Shown piece by piece: positions 44,771-56,068 of a stretch of 64,000 nucleotides of DNA. Below the pieces are notes generated by a model. The model saw only the letters and a program-made list of their open reading frames with translations. It did not search any database and was not told where the DNA came from. Origin of the DNA: Agrostemma githago (Eukaryota; Streptophyta; Magnoliopsida; Caryophyllales; Caryophyllaceae); NCBI GenBank assembly GCA_958450325.1, contig OY288243.1, positions 36,880,678 through 36,944,677 on the forward strand, given 5' to 3'. Within the stretch, counting starts at the first letter, position 1. The number at the start of each line of letters is the position of its first letter. The position numbers and the translations under genes were made by a program.

Positions 44771-45818
44771 TCTCCGTCTTAGTCGAGCGAACGACATTAA
44801 ACAAAAGCGCTTCCGGGAGGCAACCCACTTTGTAGATTTTTATTGTAAATTTTTATTTTACGGGTCATAGGTCGTAGTTTTAATTTCGTTATTTTTCTTA
44901 ATTGTTTTTTTTTTTTAAACTTAGTTTTAAATACTAACTTTTAATGTTTTAATAGGAGAAGAGAGTCGATTTTCCAGGAGACTGGGCGACTAGCATGGGT
45001 CCCGGGCGACTAGCGTGGAGATCCCTCGAAATCTGAGCAAAACTGAAGAAAAAAGAATCGAGGTACAGGCATCCGCGCGAGTCGCGCAGACCCTATGCGA
45101 CTCGCGGGACCCTTCACACAGGTCAGTATTTTTTTACTAAAAAAAAATAAAAATAAAAATCTAAAATTGAAAACAGGTTACCCGACTCCCTCTCTTCACT
45201 TCATCTCTCCCCTAATTAAATCTTACCCCAAATTCAAAAACCCTAATTTCTATTTTCCCCAATTCAATATCAATTACTCTAAATTCAAAACTCTTTAATT
45301 TCTACCCAACCATCATCCTTTCCCCTTCACTTCAAATCTACTTCACTTTAGGCAGATTCGGTCTAGTCTCGTCGTTCGGCGGTGCTACTGCAGGTCAGGG
45401 TTGTCGGTCGTCGGTCGTCCGTTGTTGCGCGTCGGTCCGGTGAGTAGTCAGGCGAGTTGCGCGGCTATTAGGCGACTCGCGTAGCGTTGTGGGTCTGTTT
45501 CTGGTTGTCGTTGTCGGGCGTGTGAGTCATCGTTGTCGTCGGTATTCAGTCCGGTCTATCGGTGGTGGTCAGGCCTGTTGTCGTCAATTTCGTAAGTTTC
45601 CAACTCCCTCCTCTCACTCCTTTATGCGGTTTCTGTGTAACTACGCTGTTGGTGAACTATTGTTTGTGTGCTGTGTTGTCCTGAGTTGTCGGAGTACCGG
45701 TATTTGATACCAGTTGTGATTCGAGTCGTATTCTATCTCTGTCCCTCTGCCTAGTTGGTCAGTTTCGAGTTGTGTTTTGTCTTGGGTTAGTGTCGGCTAT
45801 CTTAGGAACTCTTGAATC
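44771..45818 (+). other. Scar of missing pol and non-coding spacer
   Basis: The expected RT-RNase H-integrase block (about 3 kb) is absent. The spacer carries the agcgcttccgggaggcaac motif, then gcgagtcgcg/gcgactcgc near-palindromes at 45076-45110 and 45450-45483 like those in the LTR VNTR. The ORFs 45095-45298 and 45489-45707 are not supported. Confidence 0.65.
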
Positions 45819-47056
45819 ATGGCCCCAAAGAAACAAAAGACGACCGCGGTTGATTATATGGGGTGTAAGAATTTGAGTACGAAGCAGAAATCGGTATGGC
45901 GTCAACTATTTGATCGAGCTATTTTGTCGACTAAGTTTGTCGATAATTTGGCATTGGAGTTGCTTGGGATTAGGGAAGAGGTGTTGACGTTATTAACTCG
46001 TATTTGGTTAGCAAACTTTTACGATATGCACGCGAACACGTATAAGCGTTACACACTTGAATTCTTGTCCACCTTAGAAGTCCATCGTGAAGACGACCCC
46101 CCTCACATTACTTTTCATCTCGAAGATTCAGAACGAGATGTAGACTTCACAGAATTGAGGGAGGCATTGGGTATAGCACCGAGAGGGGGGGGGGGGGGGC
46201 GTTTCTGACTCCTACTACGCGTATGATGGATGAGTTTTGGTTGAAAATTGCTAGGAGTGCTTATGAGGGGGCTAAGAATGCTGATATTCGTCATCCTGCC
46301 GTTCGTTATGTTCACCGACTTTTGAACTCCACATTTCTTTGCAAAGGTGAATCGACACATCTACCTAGGGCGGATTTGATGTACTTGTGGGCCATGATGC
46401 CCGAATGTTTGGGAACCCCGGATTGGATCGATATATTTGTGACTTGTTGTGAGAAGCACCAGAAGGCGGTTACGGGAAACATTCCGATGGGGGGTATTGT
46501 TACTCTTCTAGGTCAGTATCTTGGCCTACCCAAGATGACGGATTCTCCTGTCGTAGGTGATACTACTATTAGTATGAAGTTCATGGAGAGTTGTTCTACG
46601 ATTTCGCGACCGATTGGTGAACACCACCTAATCTGGACGCTCGACACGTCTCACCGTCATTTCATGATTTTGCCTCGTCCGGATGGGAAACCGTTACCAT
46701 TGGGGCCTACCGCGGCTGCGTTTTACCTTCCTCATGATGCGCAATTTCCTAAGCCGACTACCGAGTCTAGTGTCCCGCTTGTGGAGGAGCCTGAGGGTAC
46801 GTCTGATTTTGATCGTTGGAGCGGTTGGCGCGAATCAATAGAAGATCGAGTGGAAGAATCTGTTGATAATAGTAGATTGGCAGCTGAGTTCGGTCGATGT
46901 ATGAATCGGTTACAATTGAAGTTGCATCCTAATGACTACTCGGAACCATCTCCCGAGTTTTATGAAGAGCTTGCGGCCCGTGAGCAAGCAAGATCATCTA
47001 GGAGGGCGGCACGTGAGGCTAAGTCACGTGACGCCGACTCCTCTTCTCACTCTTGA
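45819..47056 (+). pseudogene. Athila ORF-1-type protein, frameshifted at poly-G
   Basis: The frame starts MAPKKQKTTAVDYMG and shows the family pattern RAILSTKFVDNLALELLGI, then YTLEFLSTLEV and DFTELREALGIAP. A 15-G run (46185-46199) shifts the frame. Coding resumes by 46223 and runs to 47056 (MMDEFWLKIARSAYEGAKN, RYVHRLLNSTFLCKGE, LMYLWAMMPECLGTPDW) with a Ser/Arg/Asp-rich tail. This resembles the accessory protein family called ATHILA ORF-1 in plants. Its function is not established. The homopolymer length is worth checking, because an assembly error there could create the frameshift. Confidence 0.75.
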
Positions 47057-48014
47057 GCCTCCGAGGTATTTCTCTTCCTATTTATTTTGTTGTCCTTAAT
47101 TCACACATTCGAGGACGATGTGTTATTCAAGTGTGGGAAGGGAAATTATCTCGTTGTATATAGTAGTTATTTTGTATTACGTCGTTTATTTCAATTTGAA
47201 AAAAAAGGAAAAAATCGAAAAAAAAAATAAACCCGGCTAGGTGAAAACCCGAAAGGGCGCCTAGGCAAGAATGGGAAAAGTGGCCGAGGACGGAGTGAAA
47301 ACCCGAAAGGGCACTCCGGGTAAAAAGAAAAATCGAGTTGCGTGCCACGAGAGTAGTGTGAGGAAAACAAAATGAAAGCTAGAGTGAAAATCCGCAAGGG
47401 CGGACGCTCTAGGCAAAATGAGGGAATTAGGAAAAAAATCACTACTACTTTCTCCATTTTTGGTGTTGGCGTCATAAGAAGGGTGACAAAGAAGGTCCGA
47501 AGGGTAGGATTAGTTGGCTAAGGTGAGAAGAATCGCGGTGCGGTGTAGTCCTAGCATTATATTCTTTGCGATTGGTGATGTTTGTTTGGTATGTTGAAAT
47601 ATTAGAGGCATTTAGGATTGATCACATGTGTGGGTTGTGGAATATTGTGGTATACACTTGTACCACCGGTGACATTTGGGGCACATGTGATCCGTTCTAG
47701 GATTGGAAAAATAAGGGGCGTTAGATGTGGATTTTTGCTTACATTTATTTGCTAATGCTCCTTGTTTTGATGAATTTGGTCGATGATAATAGTTTGATAT
47801 TGGATGTGTTAATTCAATTGAGCATTTGAGTTGAGTTTCATGAGAATGTTGGATTAGCAGGTGCTTTAACTCATAACGAGGGAGATTGGTGGAAGACGAG
47901 CGAGGGCCGGTGTGTTATTGTTATTCTAACGCATTTTGGATCGGTGATGGTTGTGTTTATGGTGTTCTTCGAGTTTTACTCGAGGACGAGTAAAGGTTCA
48001 AGCGTGGGGATATT
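47057..48014 (+). other. Athila 3' non-coding region and polypurine tract
   Basis: Three degenerate copies of gtgaaaacccgaaagggc lie between 47239 and 47405. Gaggacga...gtgtgggaag (47113) and gaggacgag...gtggggata (47992-48012) form a duplicated polypurine-tract-like motif, the second abutting the 3' LTR. There is no gene. The minus-strand ORFs 47127-47475 are shadows. Confidence 0.65.
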
Positions 48015-49147
48015 TGATGGGCCGTATTTAGTCGTAGTTATTACGACGGTTTTGGTTTATTTTTTGAGCTAAATCGGTTGTCTTGTATCACATTTGTGTC
48101 ACTTTGGTATAAATGTAATATAGGCTATTTTGAGGATGCTAATCATTGGACCGTCGATTTGGGCCAAGAACGAATGAAACATGAAGAAGAAGAAAGCCCG
48201 CTCGATGACCCGGAACGATAGAATCGAAGGATCGCGAGAAACGGCTACCGTCGGCCAGGCGAGTCGCATGGAAGCCTGAAACTGCGCACGCATTCCGTCT
48301 TATTTTGTGATACTTTATTACGTTTTAAGACTTTGGTCTTGTTTAGGAAACTTTATTACTAGTTCTTATTATTAGTATTACTAGTATCCTTGGGATATTT
48401 TATTATATTATTATTATTAGGAAACTATTATAAGGTTAAGCTTAGTTTGAGATTATTATTAATTCATTCATTCATCACATCTACTACTTGAAGAACCCTA
48501 ATTTTCCTCCTTGAAGTATCTGTAACTAATCTTCTCTACTTAGATTCAAGCCTTTGAAACGCTCAAGAAACGTTTGTGAGTTTGAATGTTTTGATTATTA
48601 ACCTTGATTATTATGAATTTCTTTGTTATTAATTACATGAATGTTGTTATTGATTGCTAGGTGTACAACTAGTATTTAATTGCATCGTTCTATTGTTAGT
48701 ATCGTTAATTGAGTAGGATTTACTGATTAACTTTACATTAGTAACTACTAGGAATTAATATTGAACGGGATACGTTGATATTAGTACTTAGAAGCAATTC
48801 ATATAAATATCTCAGGCGCGATTGGATTGTACGTGCTGTTTATTCTCTATCGAATTCTCAGATCTATATTGCTTCCGTCTAATTGAACCTAGAACTGGAT
48901 TGTTTAGGTTGTTTTACGGTTAGGGTTAATTAATAATAACGGGATTCGTTTTAGTTAACTATTCTTAAGAGAATTGGAATTTCATATTCACGATAGAGTG
49001 GTCAAGGTTATTAATTGAAACCATCTTACGATGATCAATCGCTATTGAGTTTGCATTTGTGCTTGTGTCTAAGTTCTTTCTCATCATTTGATACCTTACA
49101 TTATTGTATTATTTATTTTAGTTTGTTAGATAATTAATCATACAAAC
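48015..49147 (+). repeat. Athila-like 3' LTR, cut by Tekay-like insertion
   Basis: It aligns with 40568-41767 up to catacaa and is then interrupted by TGTAACACC at 49148. The remaining LTR third is missing from the window. Confidence 0.88.
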
Positions 49148-52100
49148 TGTAACACCCCTGATTTTATAAATTAAATTAATTTAAAATTATGTTCGTACTT
49201 TTATATTTACGATTGAACTCGTAATTCTCAAAATTATTATAAAACGCGTTTATCGTTCAATCGTTTCAAACTCCTAAAATTCTATTTATCTCGGAAACAT
49301 ATTTTAATTCTTTTTCGATTTATTTTACACATTTAATTTAATTCTTATCGAAAATCTGTTTCGACGATTTAAATTCTAATTCTTTTATTTTTAAGCTCGA
49401 TTTTCTGTATTTATTTTCAAACTCCTAAAATTCTTTTATTAAGCTCGAAGCTCATTTATTTTAAGTTTCGTCAAAATAATTATTTTCTTTCCTCGAGAAA
49501 CCAATTTAATTCACTTTATCGAAGATTTATTATTTATTTGGAAATACTATTTCGTCGTCTAAACTTTTATTTCTATCAACTTCGTTCTCATCAGAAGTAC
49601 TTTATTTACTCATTTTATTTGACGGCCCGATTATTTATTTAATTTTATTAACTCATTTTAATTCGATTCAAGGGTCGGTCAACTTATCGTTACGGAATTC
49701 GTCTCCTACCCGATTCATTTAATTGTCCGTATACAACGTATACATTTCGTCTCGGAATCCGTACAATTTTTGGGTGAGTTAATTCACTCCACTTACCCCA
49801 CTTAATTCATTTCATTTTTTTTTTTGGTTTTCCCCACATTTACGTGTCCCTATTCACCTCCTTTATGTCTTAAATCCCGTCTCTATTCATCCTCCTCCGC
49901 TTTCCTTATTTCGGTCCCATATTCATTCACCTCCTTGATCTGCCTTCTCTCCTTCTTCTTAAACTTTGATCAGTTCGTCGTCAATCACCGTATTCGACTC
50001 CCCCTGCTCTGTTCTTCGTCGCTTACCTCGCTTTTGTTCTGCCGCCTTGTTTTCCCCTGTTTTTCAATTCTTTTCGGCTGCTGCTGCGCACTGCTACAAA
50101 GTGCTGCTGCGTTCTGCTACCGATACGGTACTGCTACTTCCGTTCTTCGTTTCTTCTCCCTTCTTGTTATTTCGTTACTACGCTGATTTCTGTCGCCCTG
50201 CTTTTCTTTCTGCCGCATTCTGTCACCTCTGTTTCCTCTGTTCTTTTTCCGCTGCTGTTGCTGCGTCTCATTTCTGCCACGCCTGCTGCTGTGTTTGTTG
50301 GTCATCCGTTGCCGGAAATTGTGAAGGTGATTCCCCTTATTTTCTTCTTTGTCTTCCCTCGATTGTTGCTGCTGTTTTGTGCGCTGCTTGCTACTGCTGT
50401 TATGCTACTGTTTGCTGCGTTTCGTTACATTCCGTGTTACTGTCATCATCTTTGTCATTCTGTTGCTGTTTGTCGTTTTAATGCTGCGTGTTATATCTCG
50501 TCTGTCTTCTTTTCCGTTCCTCTTCATCTCCTTCGTCCTCTTCCTCGTGCTGCTGTTACTACTCCGCAGTTGCTGCTGTTTGCTCGGTTCCTGTATCGAT
50601 TCATTCTTCCTTTTCTTCTCCTTTTCTCTTCTTTTTCTTCTGCCTCATCGTTCTATTCTCGTGTCGGTTTTGTCATCGTCAAGTGTGGTTGTCGTTGATG
50701 TCAAGTCTGGTGTCGTGACTGTTGCGGTTATCTTTTCTGTTGTTAAGTCTCGTTAACCGATCTTCTTCTTCTTCATTCTATATCGGGCTGCTGCTGTTTC
50801 GTTGATTACTACTCTTAACGTCTCGTGTGTTATGTTCGTTCGTTTGGGACTCGATTACTGCTATTACTTTTCGGATCTATTTGTATTCTGCTCTTTGTCC
50901 TCCTTCTATTTCGTTGTCGATGTCGCTGTGTCGGAATCTTGTCGTTTTCTGCTCGACTTTGGACCCTATTCTTTCCTCCAACTCATTTTTTTTATATCCA
51001 TCTTCTGATCTTTCTTCTTTCCGTCTTTTACCCATGTCTCATACTTTTATTTTGTCTTCTCGATTTCCGTGATGTTGAACGGTCCTTCTACTTGGAGCTT
51101 AAAGACGACAATTCTACTAATTTGAAGCTTGGACTGATCAAGGACGAATACGTGATCATTTCGGTTTTTGACCCGAGGTAACTTTAGGACGTTACTCGAT
51201 TTTATATCGTATGTTTGAGTAGTAGTATGTAGTAAATATTTTAAAGTCGGTTTTCTAATTTTAGCTATTTATTATTTGCTAAAAATATTATTTATAAATT
51301 GTGTGCTTTATAAATATTTTACGATTTTCGATATCGTTTTATAAATCGTTAGTAATTTAATTATTTACGATCGTTATAATATTTTGTTAGTTATCGTGAC
51401 ACTAGTAACTAAATAATATCGATTTCATATTTTCGTCATATTTCGTTAATTTCTAATTTTTAACTCAAAATCGTATTTTCATATTATAATCGAGATTTGT
51501 ATATTTGTTTAATAAATTAATTTTCGGTTTACGATTTATACTAGTAAATGAGAAGATAGTTGATTTAGTTTTAAATACATTTTAGTCGAGACTATTTTCA
51601 CTAATAATTTCCTATTTGTTTCCGATTGACTATTTTTATTGAAAATTGTATTATTCATAAATCAAAGCTATTTCTTGAAAATAATTTGAAACCTTTAGAA
51701 AATCCATTTCATTTATATAACTCGTTGACTCAATTAATTTTGATATCGTTTTTCTTAAAATATCTCTTTTCTAAGATTTATTGTTTTACCTCGATTTCCT
51801 AATTATTTATAAAATACTATATATTGAGATATCATATTTTATTTATATTTTGAGTAACGAATTTAGAAATATAATAAAGTTACGATAACGACGGTAATAA
51901 TAAAATGTTAATTTCGTTAGAAATGCTATTTTTATACATTTCACTTATTTTATTAACTTACGTATTTTCTATAAGACTTTCTATTTTAGTAAGTTTCTAA
52001 AATTAGTATAACATGGTTATTCCTTTTATCCATATCATTTATATTGATTATATTTACTTTTGAATATCGATAATGGCTTGTTTTGGAGTTATGGAATAAA

Positions 52101-52938
52101 GAGAAGTGTGGGGTTAGAGTAATATAGTCTAGGATGTACGTTTTTGCCATCAACTATAAAGCTGGTGTGTCTATGTTGAGACACATTGGTCGTTGAACTG
52201 AGCATGGTTTGTGCTCAGGAGTGTGTATATTTTGACCTTAAACTTAGATATCGCATCGTGTAAGTCGCCGTCGGGTTGAACTGGATTACGGTTGGTGTCC
52301 AGGAGGGGTGTACATTACTTAAGCCAGGACCTCGCTGCACGCAGTCCTGTTATAGTTGAGTTGCCTAGTTAGAGACTGGATTCTGTTATGAGTTAAGTCT
52401 ACAATTCTCGAAGCTAGTTTCCAGTATTATCCTAGTGAAAGTCTAGCCTTGTGCACACTGAACGAATTTCCATAACGCCATTTTTGAATATTTATATTAT
52501 CGATTGATTTTGACTTGCTGGTTGGCAAGTGCTTTAAGTTATCTTCGAAAGCTTATTTTATTATATCGTTTTAATGTTTTCTCTTTTAAGTATTTTGATA
52601 TAATAATACTATTATTTTTCATATGATATAATATGGCTGGGAGAACGTCCGAGTTACTCCCCACTGACGTGGCTGTTATGTTTATAACATGACAGGTAAT
52701 TGCTGTTCGGTTTTGGGTGTGAGCTAGCGAGTAGCATGGATCCTACTCTTTCTTCATTCTTGTAATTTATGGATTTGTATAAACCCATTTGAAGATTTTT
52801 GCTTTTAGCCCTTTTGTAAAAAGAGGCCTTTGTATTGACTTACCATTTCTTTTAATAAGATATAGTTTGTCAGTGTTTTAATCCCAACTCTACAGTGTTT
52901 CCGCCACTGTATTGCGCTAGAATATTTAGGGGATTACA
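49148..52938 (+). repeat. Tekay-like 5' LTR (3791 bp)
   Basis: It ends in inverted TGTAACA/...TTACA termini. A pyrimidine-rich, ctgctg-rich stretch (49820-50760) is open in several plus-strand frames at once, for compositional reasons, and these frames are duplicated in the 3' LTR (56745-58105). A splice-donor-like gaggtaac lies at 51176. Confidence 0.9.
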
Positions 52939-52940
52939 GT

Positions 52941-52952
52941 TGGTATCAGAGC
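52941..52952 (+). other. Primer binding site (initiator tRNA-Met type)
   Basis: The sequence tggtatcagagc lies 2 nt after the LTR end. This is the standard plant tRNA-iMet primer site. Confidence 0.9.
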
Positions 52953-55900
52953 ATTGTTGCTCCCGACGCTTACACCTGATTCTAGGAAAAGTACTAGTAA
53001 ATGATTTGAATATTAAAGAAATTTTAGTGAGAGATGGGTAGAAACCAAAGTAAGGACTTAACTGTTAGGTTTATATGTTCTTGTAACTCAGTGGTTAGCA
53101 TTGAATATTTGTTGCTTTTGTCTGGAAGAAGATGAATGTAGAAGAAGATGATAGGACGCTGCCTCAGATCGGGACAAGACCGGCTCAAAACTCTCAACGC
53201 CTGTTATTCGAGTGGACAACTTTGTGCTACAAGGAAGATACAATGGCGACCCTTCAGCCCAGATTTGGTTTGCTCAAGCTACAGGTTAGATGATCAAGAG
53301 TAGATGCATGTTCCATGATGCTGCAGTAGATCCAGATTGAGTGACCCAGGACTTTCATTCTCGTGCCTCTGCAAGAAGATGAAGTAATCTATTTACTTTC
53401 CTCGTGAACCTTAGAGGTCCATACTTTCCCTTCTCGGTTTAGGTCTTTATCTTCTAGAATCATTGATTCTTTTCTTCCTGCTTCTGCCTTCTTCCAATTC
53501 TTCTCTTATTTCATCTCTTATTTTCTAATCTTCATTTTGCTTGATGAATCCTTGTTCTATTCCTCTATTGTACCATCTTTCTCTTGAGATTCTTTGGTTA
53601 GATTGAATCCTGTCTTAGTGAACCCGTGTTATAGATGTTCGAGGTTTAGTTAACCCTTGTTACCTGGTTTGAGGAGTGTGAGTCTACCCTGCCTTCTAAG
53701 CAAGTAATAAATTCTTGAGGATTGATTTGAATGGCAAATTGTTGATTATGGGAATTAGGATGATATTTTAGGCACCGAACCTTGAGTTATAGGTCACCTT
53801 GATTATTTTGGAGTACTTAGAGTTGAATATACTTTGAAGTAGTAAGGGTACATCATATTTGATGGATGCCTAGTACCTAACCTAGAACCGAACTAAGTGT
53901 AACCGATAATATTACCTTGGATTATTTACCTAATGCTTATTTAATTAATGCATCGCGAATATTTGAGATCATAGAGTTTTGTTTAAAGTGTTAACCTGAG
54001 TGTTGTGGTACCATCGAAGGTTTTGATTAATATCATTAGGAATTTTGGTTGACATAGATTACCTGTATTTATTAAGGATTAAATCGTTGAAGAAGAGAGA
54101 CATATTGCACAATTAGAGGTTGGATTTATCGCGTTGTTTTGAGGAATACTTAATGCGAATCATCTTGATGAATTTATAGTTCAGAACCTTAGACCAACGA
54201 TATTGTGGTTTCCTTGAGTTGTTAAATATTTTGTGGTTGCCTTATTGTAATCAAGCATTTGATGGGCTTCTCAGGAACCTAGGAACCTTAGTTGAACAAC
54301 GTGTTTTGAGGATGTGAGTACCTGTTATTATATATTGAGGTTGAGTGTACCTTAGGTTGGTGTGCTTCTTAATCCCTATCTGTTTATGGTGTTAGGATTA
54401 TGTTGGTGATTATTTTGAGGATTTCGTGCCCGAGCATTGTTAAATTGGTGAACCGTGTTTAGTGTTCCTTACTCGAGAATTTGGAGTATACCTCGAGTTC
54501 GAACATTATGAGCTTTGGACTTAGGAACCTTATCGATCGCAAGTTTGAGTTTGTTTTAATGACCGTTGGAAGTTTAATGGATGAGATTAGATTGTTAAAC
54601 GATTGTGGATTATTATCGTGTCGTTTGAACGATTGGACAATCACGTAAGACATTTTTGGATATTGTGACTGAGTAGTACCACCTAGCGCCTAATATTGGA
54701 CTTAGTATTATTTGATGGAAATTAGGAGCCTGTGTTGTGGGAGTCGTACTAGGAATCTCGAGATGGTTAACTTCTTCTGTAATTCCTTGAGAGCTCCGTT
54801 TGACTCTCAATTTCGTTCCTCCCTTTAGTTTTTTTTTCCCTTAATCCTGCTACTTCTTTTTCGGCCAATCCCTTTCGACCTCTTTATCGGGTTTGAAAAT
54901 TTCTGTTGCGATTTGTCGTTGACTTTGAGTCTATTTACCCATTTATTATTTTTCCCAAACTTGTGTTATGAAAAGTTTGACTAATCTACAAATTTTCACT
55001 ACTACAAATAAGATTAAAGAGGATGGTTGGATAAGGAACCGTCCTTTAGGTCGACGTCCTATTAAATCAAATAGCGCGGTTCCAAGAAGGTCAAACGGTC
55101 CTATTTAATTGCAGAACCGTCCTATTTAATTGCAGAACCGTCCTATTAAATTGTTTACAAATAGGACGATTGAAGGCATAACCGTCCTATTTGTAAACAA
55201 TTTAATAGGACGGTTCTGCAATTAAATAGGATGGTTCTGCAATTAAATAGGATGGTTTGACCTTCTTGGAACCGCGCTATTTGATTTAATAGGACGTCGA
55301 CCTAAAGGACGGTTCCTTATCCAACCATCCTCTTTAATCTTATTTGTAGTAGTGTTTGATTTTCATGAGATTTTAACATTTTGAGTTATAAATTTCAAAA
55401 CTTTGTATTTCGTCTTTGTTTTATTTTTGGTTCCGTTTCAAAGGGTGTAAATAATTTATTTTAAAGTATTTCGAAATTATTTAAAATTTTGATTTTATGA
55501 AAACTTTCATAATTGCAAATATTTTGGATTTTTATAAGATTATTATGTAAAACGATTTAAAATTTCTGAAAAAACTTTGTACGTCTATATTTTTGTTTTA
55601 CTGTCGTTAGACTTTAAATCTGTTATTGAAAATGTTTGACGACTTGTTCGATTATTATTTACTAACTACAAAACTTGATTTCTCAAATTTTTGTTTGATC
55701 TTAAAACAAAATATTGTCGAAATTCTTAATCAAAGCGTTTTACTATGTTTTGAAAATATTTGAGTACTCTCACCCTCGAGTTCGTTTACAAATATTATTT
55801 ATCGTCATTATTTTATCAACTAATTTTAACTTACGATTTTATTAATTTAAATGATTTCAAACATTGGGAATTGAGCCCAACTCTTCTTGAAATAAATCTT

Positions 55901-56055
55901 GTCTTCGATTTAGATTTCATATAACGTTTGAAGTGTAAAATTTTAAAAATCGAGATTGTGATGCGAGTTAAGCATTCTCATTTTGTTCAAGTGATATACG
56001 TTGTTTTTCCACTCTATTATTATGTTTTTGTTAGTTTCGAGGACGAAACTTCTTT
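52953..56055 (+). other. Tekay-like internal region, non-coding
   Basis: No gag-pol frame exists. The sequence contains many short variants of cttgagtt/ggaacctt, giving a decayed look, and the CACTA MITE. The minus-strand ORFs 54459-54810 are not supported. The purine tract agtggggaagat (56057-56068) primes the 3' LTR. Confidence 0.7.
54997..55354. mobile_element. CACTA-type foldback MITE (358 bp)
   Basis: It begins CACTACTACAAATAAG, ends in the inverse complement, and has 3-bp flanks ttt on both sides (54994-54996, 55355-55357), as CACTA elements produce. The two halves, about 172 bp each, are near-perfect inverted complements around a short loop (attgaaggcataa region, about 55170). A gcagaaccgtcctatttaat unit is tandemly repeated in each arm. 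No coding capacity. Confidence 0.92.
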
Positions 56056-56068
56056 TAGTGGGGAAGAT

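Larger units (their letters stand above)
40568..49147 (+). mobile_element. Athila-like retrotransposon lacking pol
   Basis: The 5' LTR (40568-41954) and 3' LTR (48015-49147, cut by a later insertion) both start TGATGGGCC. The primer site is of the Athila tRNA-Asp type. The internal region encodes gag-protease and a separate Athila-type ORF but no RT, RNase H or integrase. The motif agcgcttccgggaggcaacc at about 44805 and the gtgtggga/gtggggatat purine motifs (47134, 48004) are typical of Athila-group elements. The LTRs differ by a 40-bp repeat-number change and a 28-bp indel plus substitutions, so it is older than the elements nested in it. Confidence 0.88.

Noticed and set aside
49824..51181. 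Several overlapping plus-strand ORFs of 68-171 aa rich in Ser, Cys, Phe and Leu (and copies at 56745-58105)
   Set aside because: They lie inside both LTRs of one element. The sequence is pyrimidine-rich, so stop codons (which need A) are rare in all frames. No domain is visible.
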